Below, in pieces: positions 23,238-35,500 of a stretch of 64,000 bases of DNA. The notes under the pieces were generated by a model. The model was not told where the DNA came from. It was given only the letters and a program-made list of their open reading frames with translations, and ran no database searches. Source of the DNA: Heracleum sosnowskyi (lineage: Eukaryota; Streptophyta; Magnoliopsida; Apiales; Apiaceae); assembly GCA_030848705.1 (NCBI GenBank), contig JAUIZM010000012.1, positions 7,380,679-7,444,678 on the forward strand, read 5' to 3'. The position numbers and the translations under genes are program-made. Every line of letters starts with the position of its first letter. Position 1 is the first letter of the stretch.

Positions 23238-23678
23238 CTAGCCGATTAGGTATGAAATAAAGTCAACCTCTCGTACAAGTGAAGTGATTACACACACACC
23301 TCCGCCTCCTCCTCCACCGTCTCCTCCACCACCCCCACCTCCGCCTCCCCCATCTCCACCGCCACCTCCATGACCACCACCACTGTTCCCATCGCCACCA
23401 TACCCACCACTACTATACCTACTAGCACCTCCGCTGCTTGTTACGGACTGTTTAGTGACATTATTTCTCGTAACATTAACATTGCTAGTGTGACCTTTTT
23501 CAAGGTCGGGATAAATAGTTTGTGGAGGCCTACGCTGCGACGGAGGCGTTGTCGTAATGGTGGTAGTCGTCACAGTGAATTTACGGCGAAAACAACAGCA
23601 ACAACAATCTATGCAATCATTACACAAACTCCATATATAGCGACAAGATGATAACGCCAAATACCGAAAGTAAAACAA
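23238..23678 (-). pseudogene. Glycine-rich protein gene with lost start codon and frameshift
   Basis: The reading frame holds CIDCCCCCFRRKF, a Thr-rich spacer, PPQTIYPDLEKGHTSNVNV and a long glycine tail, all parallel to the intact paralogue at 24559-25134. Upstream, the paralogue's hydrophobic start is recognisable (IVLLSVFGVIILSL) but in a different frame, ending at a TAA. The base triplet aligned with the paralogue's ATG is ATA. The open frame therefore begins at a non-ATG codon and lacks the membrane anchor. After the glycine run it reads on into VCVITSLVREVDF instead of stopping at GGGGC. I read it as a pseudogene. Expression from another start is possible. Confidence 0.65.
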
Positions 23679-23779
23679 TACCTCCTGGATTTATCAGTGC
23701 ACCTTACTCAATAGTCAATACTATTAATTCGTTCAAGATTTAACTATCATTGCCAAATACCGAAATGTATGAATTAGGA

Positions 23780-24020
23780 AATTGTAATTAGCTAATATTT
23801 GTTCGACCATTTTGTACTAAGAATAATAATTAGGAAACGTAATTGACCTTTGCGCATGCAAATTTGTTCTTAGGAAAACTTCGACGAAACTTGGTTAGCA
23901 AGTACCAGTGTACCACTACGGTAGCTTTTGAATGGTAGTCTTGCATGATATTCTTTTCCCTCGATCGACTTGGTTTCATATTACCCAAATTATAAAATTT
24001 TATTTGACTTTGATCTTTAG
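23780..24020. repeat. Promoter-side repeat of the glycine-rich genes, copy 1
   Basis: The sequence with GGAAACGTAATTGACCTTTG, GCATGCAAATTTGTTCTTAG and ATGGTAGTCTTGCATGA recurs at 25190-25450 and, more diverged, at 57950-58190. The first two copies lie just upstream of the two minus-strand glycine-rich genes, so gene and upstream region were duplicated together. The copy at 57950 has no gene next to it. The rest of 24020-24426 has no recognisable feature. Confidence 0.8.
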
Positions 24021-24558
24021 TTTCATATCACGAGTTTCTGGATATATTTACAAAGTCGTATTCAAAAATCGAGTTGGGTTGGGTTTTAAAAAAAATTAAA
24101 ACTCAAAGTCGGGTTAACGTTTTCTTAACACAAATAAATATCGAGTTGTAATGATTCGGTTAAATCGATTGAAAGTAGAGTCGCAATTGTGTTCGGTTTA
24201 ATCAGTTTCGACATCCCATGTTCTGTGAATCATTACGAACACATATTTTACTTTTTTGAGCCCCGTTTTCTTGTCAAGGCGTTTTCTCCCTTTCTTCGAA
24301 TTTATCAGATATTAAATGTTAGAAAAAGAAATTGAGATGATTAATTATATAGTAATGCATTTAAAAACCCAAACACAATTCTTTCTTCCAACGCAATGAG
24401 AAGATAAAGATACACAACAATAAAATTTGCAAGATCCTTCAAAAACACAAACATACACATCCAAGACATTCACCGAGGAAGCAGAAGGATATACAGAACT
24501 TTATCTAAAAAAAATGAGAAAACACACATGCATGCATGTACAAGCCTGTAACTGTAAG

Positions 24559-25134
24559 TTAGCAACCACCTCCTCCTCCATCTCCACCACCACCTCCACC
24601 ACCCCCTCCACCTCCTCCATCTCCACCACCACCCCCTCCACCTCCCCCATCTCCACCACCTCCTCCATGCCCACCACCGCCTCCATGTCCACCTCCACCT
24701 CCTCCATGTCCTCCACCATCTCCACCACCACCAAATCCACCACCTCCACCATAACCCCCACCGTAGTAGCCTCCACCATTGTTTCCATCACCGCCACTAT
24801 AGCTACTAGCACCTCCACTACTTTTCACGACAGGTTTACTATCATCATTTCTTGTAACATTAACATTGTTAGTCTGACCTTTTTCAAGATCCGGATGAAT
24901 AATTTGTGGAGACCTATAGTGCCACAGAGGCTTTGTCGTAACGGTGGCAGTGGTAGTAGTAACAGTAGTAGCAGTAGTAGTAGATTTACGGCGAAAACAA
25001 CAGCAGCAACAATTTATGAAGCAACTCCTATTACACATACTGTCAAATCCTCCCAAACAGATGACAATACTCAAAAGCAACAAGAAGAAACCACCAAATA
25101 ATGAAAGTACAATAATACCTTCTGTAGTCATCAT
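24559..25134 (-). CDS. Membrane-anchored Cys-cluster, glycine-rich protein (191 aa)
   Basis: The product starts MMTTEGIIVLSLFGGFFLLL, a hydrophobic segment of about 22 residues (6-28) that would act as signal anchor or transmembrane helix. A Cys cluster follows (CNRSCFINCCCCCFRRKS, about 33-50, possibly acylated), then a Thr-rich linker, the motif PPQIIHPDLEKGQTNNVNV (about 75-95) and a glycine tail of GGGGDGG/GGHGG repeats from about 118 to the final Cys. The Met1/Met2 start is favoured because the hydrophobic stretch follows at once. The gene is intronless as read. Two decayed paralogues lie at 23238-23678 and 15661-16134. Glycine-rich proteins of this layout are often cell-surface or wall-associated, but I cannot assign a function. 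The opposite strand is open only because GGN codons read as Pro/Thr/Ser. Confidence 0.75.
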   Translation of the reverse strand: MMTTEGIIVLSLFGGFFLLLLSIVICLGGFDSMCNRSCFINCCCCCFRRKSTTTATTVTTTTATVTTKPLWHYRSPQIIHPDLEKGQTNNVNVTRNDDSKPVVKSSGGASSYSGGDGNNGGGYYGGGYGGGGGFGGGGDGGGHGGGGGGHGGGGGHGGGGGDGGGGGGGGGDGGGGGGGGGGGGDGGGGGC

Positions 25135-25189
25135 TCCTTCCTTTCGATCAATATGATTATATGTGTGTGTACAATAATATGATTACTTG

Positions 25190-25450
25190 AACTTTTACAC
25201 AAACCGAATGAATGAATGAATTAGGTAATTGTAATTAGTTTGTTCGACTATTTATTCTAAAGATTATTAGGAAACGTAATTGACCTTTGCGCATGCAAAT
25301 TTGTTCTTAGGGAAACGTAGAGGAAACTTGGTTTGCAAGTACCACTGCAGTAGCTTTGGAATGGTAGTCTTGCATGACAATATTCTTTTCCCTGGATATT
25401 GGTTTCATATTATCCAAATTCTAAACTTTTATTTGACTTTGATTTTGTAG
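25190..25450. repeat. Promoter-side repeat of the glycine-rich genes, copy 2
   Basis: It matches 23780-24020 and 57950-58190 and sits directly upstream of the intact gene ending at 25134. It probably contains that gene's promoter. I see no unambiguous TATA box. Confidence 0.8.
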
Positions 25451-25592
25451 TTCAATTCGATATTTTTCAACAAAAGCTCCTTAAGTTTAGCTAGACATGG
25501 TCTGTTTGAATCTCATGATTATATACGGAACAAGAATCAGATCGTAATTTTTTTTAATAAATTTATTTCAAATCTCATTGACTAGATTAAAT

Positions 25593-26764
25593 GGGCCTTT
25601 GGGGTATAAAACAAAAGTTGACTTACAACTTAAAATGAGTAAGTGCTTTATACGTGATAAGTTGATGGATTATTTGGGAGAACTTAAAAAAGTGAACTTA
25701 TGTCTTATAATGAATAAGTGTTATATAAGTGATAAGTTGATGCAAACTTATAAGTTACGTAAGTGTTTGGATAAATTTACTTATAAGTTAATAATTTTTT
25801 AGGTTAAATATCAAAGTGGTCACTGAAGTGAAGACGAGATATCACTTTCATCACTGATCTCAACGAGATATCACTTTAATCACTAAAGTCGTCATAAATA
25901 TCAAACGGATACCTCTATATATATGTTTGAAAAGTAAAAATAATTTATATCGAGTTCTACATATATTTCTTGAATGCTACCGCAACCAAATGAAAAGTTA
26001 TGAACTCTAGTATTTATGATATTATATTTAGATTTTAAAAAAATTATTTACTATTTATTTTTAATTTTATAGTTATTTACTTTGATTTAATAAAAAATAA
26101 ATAGTGAATGAATTTTTTTTAATCTAAATAAATTATCTGAAATACTAGAATTCATAACTTTTCATTTGGTTGCAGTAGTATTGAACAAATATGTGTAGAA
26201 CTCGAAAAAAATTATTTTTACTTTTCGAACACGTATTTAGAGTTATCTGTTTGATGTTTATGATGACTTTAGTGATTGAAACGATACCCCGTTGAGATCA
26301 GTGATGAAAATGATATATGGTCTTCACTTCAGTGACCACTTTGATATTTAACCCTTTTTTGGATATAATGATCTCGATAAATACATTTTAGATTAAAAAA
26401 CATTTAAAAGTATAAATATAAAAATATAAACTACTAAAATGTTAGTATAAATATAAAAATATAAACTACTAAAATGTTAGTAAAATATAAAAATAACATT
26501 TTAGATGAAATATAAACATTTAAAAGTATAAATAGATAAAGAAATCATGAAAAATGAAATAAGTTGAGCAAAATATTAGTATTTTCTAACATTCAACTTA
26601 TCATCTTATAAGTTATAAGTTAGATTATAAGTTGGGTAGACAAACACCCCCCATAAGTCATAAGCTAAAAAAATAAGTTATAATTTATAAGTTAATGAAA
26701 TAAGCTGAGTAAGCTGGGTTTATAAGTCATAAGCTGACTTATAAACCCTCAGCCAAACACGCCC
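25593..26764. mobile_element. Non-autonomous TIR element with a nested element
   Basis: The left end reads GGGCCTTTGGGGTATAAA and the right end, complemented, reads GGGCGTGTTTGGCTGAGGG followed by TTATAAGTCAGCTTATGAC. Both flanks carry taaat. The arms share repeated AAGTTATAAGTTA-type words. The superfamily is unclear (hAT-like by the GGG...GTTTGG terminus, but the visible duplication is 5 bp). A second inverted-repeat element interrupts it at about 25801-26354. Confidence 0.65.
25801..26354. mobile_element. Long-TIR foldback MITE nested in the preceding element
   Basis: The left arm GGTTAAATATCAAAGTGGTC is matched by the complement of the right arm (GACCACTTTGATATTTAACC), and pairing continues over most of the element: CACTGAAGTGAAGAC, the ATATCAAACGGATA region and TGAAAAGTTATGAA all have inverted partners. 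Long arms suggest a Mutator-like MITE. Flanking T-rich sequence hides the exact duplication. Its TIR shares TATCAAAGTGG with the 31956 element. Confidence 0.75.
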
Positions 26765-27253
26765 TAAATTTCTATAACAGAAATGCTAGATACCTCGAAA
26801 TGGATTCTGAGTTTATTCTCAAATATCAAATATTGTAATTTAATTTATAGAGCGCATATTAAAATATATGAATCCTCTTTATATTTAAGATTTATAATTA
26901 ATTAGCTCATATCAATTAAGCACTCAAAAATTATTCTAGAAATACTTTAGAGACTCCATTTTTTTTCTATAATTCAAACGGCACGTAGGTTGACTCATTT
27001 CCATTACATTACAAAATTTGGAATCCAAGCCTAGTAATGTAAATACTTAATCAAGAAGACACTTCAATTTGTATCGGGTTGACATGAGGAATGATCTTAA
27101 CAATACGACTTGGGTATTTTGTGTGGTTATGCTTCGCCACATTAGTGGCCGTGTTCATCAAGTGAAATATCATTGGCCCCTTCCAGGCAGTATAGCAAGT
27201 TAAGACATGTAAGAGGTCGACAAAACGCGTTCAGTTAAGAACAAAAAATATTA
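26765..27253. other. Intergenic, no gene seen
   Basis: AT-rich DNA. The stretch TGACTCATTTCCATTACATTACAAAATTTGGAATCC (about 26990-27025) has a counterpart at 58815-58855, part of the same duplicated neighbourhood as the glycine-rich upstream repeats. Confidence 0.5.
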
Positions 27254-27866
27254 TCTATACTTTTTATTAAAAACAGAAACACCTTATGATATAGGTATAC
27301 CGCGATATATATCTAATTATTAGTTTTATTATTTTAGTATAATTAGCTTAATTTTAAATTAATAATTTGTATTAAATTAAAAAATAAACAATTATTAAAA
27401 GCGGAAACCACTCTTAATGATATGATATACATGGTATATCGCAATATACATATAATTATAATTTATTTAATTTCAAATTAATATAATTATTATAATTAAA
27501 TTAAAAATTAATTATTAATAATAGTTTAGTTGTATACAAGGAGCCTATAGAGTCTCCCAACTAAAAAATGTATACGACGCTATACATATAATAGTTTAAT
27601 TAACTTAATTTCAAATTAATATAATTATTATTATTAAATTAAAAGAAGAAATTTCCTCTCAATTGTATGATGTGCCGTGTATACTGCGCTATACATATAA
27701 TTATTAGCTTAATATAATTTACTTAATTTCAAACTAATAAAATTAGTTTAATTCTAAATTAATCATAATCATTATTAAATCAACACTCTTTACTAAAAGT
27801 AGAAACTCCCAATTAGTAGCATAGTATGTCATGTATACTGCGATATAAATATAATTGTTAGGTTAA

Positions 27867-28393
27867 TGTTATGGATTAAAAAACGTGCTTTGTGAATTAA
27901 ATGTTAGGATTTGTGAGCGTTCAAGCTTTAATGGCTGCTCTTGTGTTTCGAGACTAAATCGGTCCTCACAAGATGCCTACGTATCTCTGCTGTATAGAGA
28001 ATCAAGCCAATAAAAACGTAGTTCTAGAATGAAGGACGAGGGTCCTTATATAGGCGTCAGGAGCCTTGTATTTAGAGTATGTTTAGGAGACTTAATGGAT
28101 AAGTCTCGTTATTGATAAGTGATAAGGAGTGTTTTACTTGGCAGGCAAGTATTATCCTCATTTGATAAGTGTTGTGACTCATCGTAATACTTGATTGGGA
28201 TTCTGGATCCTTCTACGAAGATATTATCATATTTGGACTCTTTTATGAGCTGTGTATTTTCCTTTATTTATTAATTACGAAATTAATAAATAATTAGGGT
28301 TTCGGGCCTTTTATCGGGCCTAATTCTTGGACCAAACTAGGTATAATTAATATATCATTAATTATTTCTAGGGTTTTATTTCAGCCCATATCA
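27867..28393 (-). repeat. E2 3' LTR
   Basis: TGTTATGG...CATATCA, 527 bp, with a minus-strand CCTATATAAGG TATA box. Immediately to its right, 28394-28413 reads as a polypurine tract on the minus strand (AGAAGTTGGGGGGCAAA), the plus-strand primer. Confidence 0.95.
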
Positions 28394-28469
28394 TTTGCCC
28401 CCCAACTTCTGGGAAAATACCCTTGGGATTTTTGTAGAAGTTATCGCATTTTTTCCTGAATTTTTCCAT

Positions 28470-29230
28470 TTTTTCAGAGCATTTTCGACCAGGAATCCAT
28501 GCCATTTTCGACCAGATTTCTAGGTCATTTTCGACCAGAAATTCGACCAGGACTGGGGTGAGGTCGAACGTTTCGACCAGGAATTTTAGTACAAATTCGA
28601 CCAGGATTTTTCGACCTCACTCAGTATATCTTCGACCTCATTTTTGTAGTCATTTTCGACTAGGAAGTGGGGTGAGGTCGAACACGTCGACCTCGATTTC
28701 CAGTGCAAATTCGACCTCGATTCTTCGAGCTCGTTTTAACTGTTTTTCGACCAGGATTTTTGTTTAGGATTTCGACCTCGATTGGTGCGAGATCGAACAT
28801 TTCGACCTCGCCTTTTAGGTCTTTTTCGACCTCAAATCTTCGACATCGAGCCTTTGTATTTTCGACCAGAAACTACAAGCACTATTTCGACCAGAAGGTG
28901 AGATGAGATCGAACATGTCGACCTCAATTTTTAATGAAATTTCGAGCAGGATTTTTCGATCTCAAACCCATGCTTTTTTGACCTCGACTTTTCAGTATAG
29001 TTTCGAGCTCATCCTTAGTCATTCTTCGACCAGGATTTTCAATACTCCTTCGACCTGGATTTCCTTATAAATTCGACCAGGAATTTTAAGGTGTTTTTCG
29101 AACAGGATGTGGGGCGAGATCGAGTAGTTCGATCTCGTTTTTAGGTGTTTATTCGATCTCGAATTTTCCGAGCTCAACTTGGGTCTTTTTCGATTTCGAT
29201 TTTTGATTTCGAATTCGAACTTTGTTTATT
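28470..29230 (+). repeat. Degenerate TTCGACC(A/T)(G/C) array upstream of the E2 antisense gene
   Basis: About twenty copies of TTCGACCAGGA or TTCGACCTCGA, spaced irregularly at roughly 15-45 bp, mostly in one orientation. It lies between the 3' LTR and the antisense gene's TATA box at 29554. The same kind of array occupies the same place in E3 (40760-41640). An upstream regulatory or protein-binding role is inference. Confidence 0.85.
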
Positions 29231-29553
29231 CTGAGTTAGAATTTTTCTATGCTTTTAACTTCTTTTAGGGCCTTTAATTTTTGAGCTTTGGACCTCAAAA
29301 TGTTTTGGGCCCAATTTATCATTGGGCCTCGAATCCTCTTAGGTCCAATTCCTGGGCCCTTACTTTTATTTGGGCCCTGGGCCTTGAGAAGTTTTGGGCC
29401 TTGATTTTTTCTAGGTTTAATAGCGGAGCTTGAGCCTTTAATGGGCCTAATTCTTGGGCTTTTAATTCCAGCAGCCCAAAGAACAATTATGGGCTTTGAC
29501 TGGCTGTAACCGGTTAGACTTCCTTGACCGGTTGAGTTTCCAGTCACTTTGCC

Positions 29554-29560
29554 TATAAAA
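29554..29560 (+). promoter_or_regulatory. TATA box of the E2 antisense gene
   Basis: CCTATAAAAGAGT, preceded by TTTCCAGTCACTTTG and ACCGGTT motifs, stands about 330 bp before the ATG at 29890. The same arrangement is at 41881-41887 in E3. The leader between (29590-29885) is pyrimidine-rich with repeated GAAGATTTTCTGG words. Confidence 0.75.
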
Positions 29561-29889
29561 GAGTAAGATTTCATTTCTTACTCTTCACTCAAATCTTTCA
29601 AAAAAATTACTTTCCTTAAATCTCTTTGTCTTTCTCTCTTTTTCTCTGAGGTAAGGCGATTTCCGGCGAGTCTTTTGCGGTGGTGTTCTTATTTTTTTGG
29701 AATTTTTCTTCCTTCGTTGAAGATTTTCTGGAATTTTTCTTCTTCCGTTGAAGATTTTCACGCTTTTCTGGGTTTAAATCTTCTTCCCAAGAAGGTTTCT
29801 GGGTTTTGATCTTCATTGGTTGAAGATTTTTCTGGGATTTTATTGAAGATTTGAAGGTTTTTTCCAGTTTTTTTTTGAAGATTCCTGAA

Positions 29890-31723
29890 ATGGCTGATCG
29901 TTCTGCTCAACGCCTCCAGAAAATGAATCAAGCTTCTAAGAGAGGTATCATCATTCGTTCTCCCACTATGTCTTTACAAGATATGATATTAGAGCGTAGT
30001 GATGAATACCCTTCTGTATCTCATTTGGATTCCTTTAACCATAGCAATAGATTTCATGATGCTGATAAAATTGCTGATTATAAGAATATATATAGAATTA
30101 AGCCACCTTATAGGTTAGTCCCAGCTGGTCCTGGGGATCGTTCCTGCCATTGGCGCCCAAATGCTCTTTGCATTTATAAGGGGGTCATTGCTGCAGGAGT
30201 TCGATTCCCATTTCACCCTTTTATTCCCCAACTTTTAGCTGACGTAGGAGTTAACCCATGTCAGCTACCTCCAAATGCTTGGAGGTTGATTATGTGTTTT
30301 ATTGTTTTGTGTCTAAAAAACAAATTCCCTCTTTCTGTCGCCCTTTTTAGAAAGATATTTCAATTTAAGAATAGCTCTTCTAAAGCCTTGGGTTGGGTGT
30401 ACATTAGTCACCGTTCTTCAACACCCCCCATTTTCCATCCAAAATCCATCCCTGACAATAACCCCAAGTGGAAGGATGAGTTTATGTACTTGATGTGGGA
30501 TGGAGGGGATTGGGACACCCTTTTTCAGAGCTCGTTCAGTAGAGTGTCAGATGGTAGCCCAGATGACATAGTCTTGACTGAAGAGGAGGCTCACGCTTAT
30601 GATGAGCTTATCAAGGATGATTATGCCACCATGGCCTGGGAGCTCCTGGACGAGTTTCTGCTTAAGTCTCTGAAACTTTCAAAAGTTTCTGATCAGGGTA
30701 ACTCTTATTCTTACTTTCTTTTTGCTTGTTAAGATTGTCTTTATACTCATTATGTTTTCCTTGTTTGCAGCTGCGGAGTTCATTAACAAGCAAAATGAGC
30801 CAGAAGGTGGGGAGACTGCCCGAATAAAAAGGTCTTGCTTGAAGGATCCCAGGTTGGGCGCTAAAGGCCCTTCTATTCTGAGGCCTCATGTAGCCGAGGT
30901 TGAAGAAGTCGAGGGCTCTTCCTCAGTTAAGAGCTCAGTTTGGCGCTCCAACTGGGGGATTAGGAAGAAGGACACCATTGTAGGGGTGGCCGAGCATGCC
31001 ATTGAGTGGTCGCACCACTCTTTAACTCCTTGTGATTACAAGGATTTTGTGGCCAACTCCTCAATTGAGGGGGCTGAAAGTGCGGGCTCTCAAGCCTTTG
31101 CTGCTGTAAGTCATTAATCTCTTTTTCTTCTTGCAGTCCTTAGTATGTTTTTCAAGTTATTATCCTAACTTATAACTTGTTCGCAGGCCAATGCTAGCTT
31201 TCAAGGAGCCTTATTCCAAGCCAAAGCTTGGTGTGCATCCTCAGGGGCCAACAAGGCTAAGTTTGATAAGGCCCAGCTGGAGGTGGGTTCTCTTAGGGCT
31301 TCCTTGGACCAAAGGGAGAAGGAGCTGATTGATGCTCAAGCGGAGCTGGTAGAGCTCAGGAAGGGGAAGGAGCGCCACATTGATGAGTACCTTGATTCTG
31401 ATGAGTACCAGGGTTTGATTACCCAACACGATGATCTCCTCTTTCCTGTTCAGTATACTAAAGGATGGGACGAGGCATTGGCTGAGGTTTCGAGGAGACT
31501 TCCTGGATCCCTCACTATATCTGACTTTCCCAGCCCCCACGCTCCCACTCGTTTGGAGATGGCTTTGGCTGGGGAGGATGATATGGATGAGGATGACAGG
31601 ATTCTTGATCCCGAACATTCCTCTCATCTTGGCGAAGAGTCTGAGGAATCCGGCTCTAGTGAGGAGGAAGAGTCTGCGAAAGGAGAGGATTCCGGAGAGG
31701 AGTCTGGCTCTGAGGATGAGTAA
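29890..31723 (+). CDS. Antisense three-exon gene of E2 (559 aa), 'putative gypsy type transposon' domain
   Basis: Exons read by eye: 29890-30697, 30771-31105, 31187-31723, with GT-AG junctions and an unbroken frame to TAA. It lies on the strand opposite gag-pol. Residues about 80-215 contain YRLVPAGPGDRSCHWRP, RFPFHPFIPQLLADVGVN, CQLPPNAWRLIMCF and GWVYISHR, which fit the plant domain known as putative gypsy type transposon (Transposase_28). Exon 3 encodes a charged helical stretch (LDQREKELIDAQAELVELRK, likely coiled coil) and a very acidic C-terminus (EESEESGSSEEEES). There are no zinc fingers or catalytic motifs. E3 carries the same gene with identical exon 1 length. The start at 29890 is chosen because the E3 protein starts at the equivalent MSDKAAQRLQ. 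The role is unknown; antisense ORFs near the 3' LTR are documented in some Tat elements (for example Grande). Confidence 0.85.
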
Positions 31724-31955
31724 GGAGGGGATGATGCTTAGTTGTAGATTTTTATGGCCAACTATGGCTTTTATTTATTTATTGATGTACTTTTTGGCCT
31801 ATGGGCTTAACTTAACTCTTATCTAAGTTTTTATTTATATCTTGTGGCCATTCATGGCTTGTGTTGTCTTTCTTGCTTCTTGAATGTTTGTGAACACTCA
31901 TAGTAGATAAGCTTTAAAACATGAAAATGCTGAATTTATTCATAGCTTAAAAATG

Positions 31956-32469
31956 GGGTTTTATATCAAAATGCCCACCATTCTCGTCAAAAAATCTCAC
32001 CTAGCTACCCGATCTCCACGGGGACTCATTTAAACCACTGAAATCACTATATATATCACCTCATTAAATTTAGAAAAAAATACTGACAGAAAACTTAACG
32101 AAATGCTAGTTATATGATGAAGTGTACTACACATGACTCATGTAACAAAAATAAATCACGATTACATATGCAGAGACACGTTAAAACATATATATGAACA
32201 TAGATTCATATGTTTTTTTAATTATCTCTTAACACATTGAACCTTAATTTGTTCATATACTTGATTTACTGAACATCAAACCAAAAATTCTCAATCAGAT
32301 ATGTCTAAAATTAACTTATCAAGAAAAAATCCATAATTGTTTTTCTGAAATTTAACAAAGTGATATATATATATATATTGATTTGAGTGCTTCAAATGAG
32401 TCCCCGTGGAGATCGGGTAGCTAGGTGAGATATTTTGACAAGAACGGTGTCCACTTTGATATAAAACCC
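31956..32469. mobile_element. Mutator-like MITE inside E2 (514 bp)
   Basis: Terminal inverted repeats of about 77 bp start GGGTTTTATATCAAA and include CTCACCTAGCTACCCGATCT on both arms. A 10-bp direct repeat cttaaaaatg flanks it (9 or 10 bp depending on where the TIR is taken to start). E3 has the uninterrupted site at about 44250. A 9-11 bp duplication and long TIRs fit the Mutator superfamily. No coding sequence. Confidence 0.92.
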
Positions 32470-32573
32470 CTTAAAAATGGGGTTAACCCTTACATAGCTA
32501 GTATCCAAGTTTAAGAACTTGGGTTGGTTTTATCAAACCTTATTTCTAGTAGTGAGTCCACTTAGGAAACACT

Positions 32574-35500
32574 TTAAACATAATAAACTTTCAAATTGGA
32601 GGCATGCCAAGTCCTTGGCACCTCATGCCCTTCAAGGGTTTCTAGCTTGTACGAGCCTCGACCAAATACGTTCTTGACGCGATATGGTCCTTCCCAGTTT
32701 GGGGCTAACTTTCCTTTTTGTCCAACTCCGGATGCCTCAATCTTTCGAAGAACCAGGTCTCCTTGCCGAAAGAACCTTTCTTTAACCCTTAGGTTGTAGT
32801 AGAAAGATGCCTTCTTTTGATGTTCAACTATCTTGGCGTTTGCCTCATCTCTAACCTCGTCAATTAGATCTAAAGCTAGCCTCAAGCCTTCTTCATTTGT
32901 TTCTGGTTCATAAGCTTCAACTCTTGGAGACGTGTGTGTAATCTCCATTGGAACCACTGCCTCTGCCCCGTATGCCAGCAAGAAGGGGGTAGCTCCAATG
33001 GTGACTTTACAAGTAGTACGATATGCCCATAGTATGGGGAGCAATTCATCTACCCAAGTATTCCTGGAGCGTTCAACTCTTTTCTTCAGTCCATCTAGGA
33101 TAATTCGATTTGCAATCTCAGCTTGCCCATTTGCTTGAGGATGGGCAACAGAAGTGAAGCGCAACTTGATATCATTCTCATCACAATATTTCTTGAACTC
33201 ATCATTGTTGAATTTGAGTTCCATTGTCCGTAACCAGGACTCGTGGAATTCCATACCTGCATATCACATTTTCCCAGAAGAATTGCATCACTTGCTTGGT
33301 GGTTATCTTAGCTAATGGCTTAGCCTCAATCCATTTGGTGAAGTAGTCAATTGCCACTATCAAGAACTTTCTTTGAGCACTTGCCATTGGAAATGGCCCA
33401 AGTATATCCATTCCCCACGTAGCAAAAGGGATAGGAGAGTTATGGATGTCATCATCTCAGGTGGTTGTCTAACCACTGGTGCATGCTTCTGGCACCGTTC
33501 ACATTTTCTCACATAGCTTTTAGCATCAGCAAGCATGCTTGGCCAATAGAAACCTAGACGGGTGACTTTATGTGCTAAGGCTCTGCCCCCCAAGTGTTGC
33601 CCACAGATTCCTTCATGTACTTCCTTTAGGGCCAAATCTGCCTCTTGGGGTCTCAAACACTTCAGATAAGGAATGATGAAAGACTTCTTGTATAGGATTC
33701 CCTCAATTAGGGCATACCTTAGTGCTCTAACGTATAGCTTTCATGCTTCTGAAGTGTCGTTGGGCAGCCACCCAGTTTCCAGATGAGCTTTGATAGGATC
33801 AATCCAACAACTGGTAATACCAATGGGTGCTATCAGTTTTCCATTGACGCTCGGGGTCTTCAAGACTTGGAAGTATACACTTCCTGCATAATTCTCGATT
33901 TCAGATGAGGCAAACTTAGACAGAGCATCTGCCTTCATATTTTCTTCCCTTGGAATGTGCTCCACATAGCATTCATCGAACTGAGTCATTATGGCTTTGA
34001 CAAGTTTCAGATACTTAGTCATGACTTCATCTCTGGCTTCGAACTCTCCATTTACTTGAGAAACGACTAACCTTGAGTCTCCACATACTTTGAGAGTCTT
34101 GACTCTCATGGCCCCAGCTAGGCCCAAATCAGCTATCAGAGCTTCGTACTCAGCTTCGTTGTTTGTTGTCGGGAAGTCTAGCTTTAGTGCGTACTCTATG
34201 AGAAATCCATCAGGACTTTGTAGCACCAAACCTGCTCCACTTGATTTTGTTTTTGATGCCCCATCAAAATAGAGCACCCAACAATCCTTGGACACCATGT
34301 CTTCATCTTTGTTGTCTTCCACTACTACTTCCTGCCCCCCGATTTCTTGGTTGTCAATGGTACATTAAAGTCAGCGAGTGCTTGAGCTTTTATGGCCGTA
34401 CGAGGCTTATACTTGATATCAAATTCCCCCAACTCAATAGCCCATTTGATCAATCTTCCACTGACCTGAGGGCTGTGCAGAATGTTCCTTAAAGGTTGAT
34501 TAGTCAAAACTTCTATCTTGTGTGCCTGGAAGTATGGACGTAGCTTTCTTGAAGCCATTATCAAAGCTAAGGCAAACTTTTCTATGGTAGAGTAGTTTAT
34601 TTCTGACCCATGCAGAATCTTACTCACATAGTAGATGGGTTTCTGAACCTTCAATTCTTCCTTTACCAAAACAGCTCCAAGGGTAGTGTCGGAGACTGCC
34701 AAGTACAGATAGAGAATCTCTCCTGGCTTTGGTTTTGCCAACAGTGGTGCTTCAGCCATGTATTTCTTCAGGGCCTCAAAGGCTTCTTGGCTTTCAGGTG
34801 TCCACTCAAAATTTTTCACATTTTTGAGTGCCTTGAAGAAAGGTAAGCACTTTTCTCCTGACTTGGAGATGAACCTTCCCAGTGCTGCAACTCTTCCTGT
34901 CAATTTCTGCACATCCTTAACAGACTTGGGTGGTTCCATGTCTAGGATTGCCTTGATCTTGTCGGGGTTAGCTTCGATTCCTCTCTTGGAGACCATCAGG
35001 CCTAAAAACTTTCCTGAGCCTACCCCGAAGGCACATTTTGCTGGATTTAACATCATCTTGTGGTGCCTCAGCACTTCAAACGCTTCTTGAAGATGTTTTA
35101 TATGGTCTGCCTTGTCGAGGCTCTTGACTAGCATGTCATCCACATAAACTTCCATTGTTTTACCAATCAGTGGTTCAAAAATCTTGTTCACCAATCTTTG
35201 GTATGTTGCCCCTGCATTCTTAAGTCCAAATGCCATGACTAAATAACAGAAAACACCAAAGTCGGTGATGAATGATACCTTGGAGATGTCATCCTTGTGC
35301 ATCTTGATTTGGTTGTACCCACTGAAGCCATCCATGAAACTTAGCATCTCGTGCCCAGCAGTGGCATCTATCAAAGCATCAATCCTTGGTAAGGGAAAAC
35401 AATCCTTAGGACATGCATCATTCAAGTCGGTGAAGTCCACACACATTCTCCACTTTCCATTAGCCTTTTTGACCATCACTGGGTTAGCCAACCATTCAGG

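Noticed and set aside
24427..25101. 224-codon plus-strand ORF rich in Ser/Thr/Pro opposite the glycine-rich gene
   Set aside because: It is the shadow of GGN-rich codons on the minus strand; the minus strand has an ATG, membrane segment, conserved LEKG motif and paralogues.
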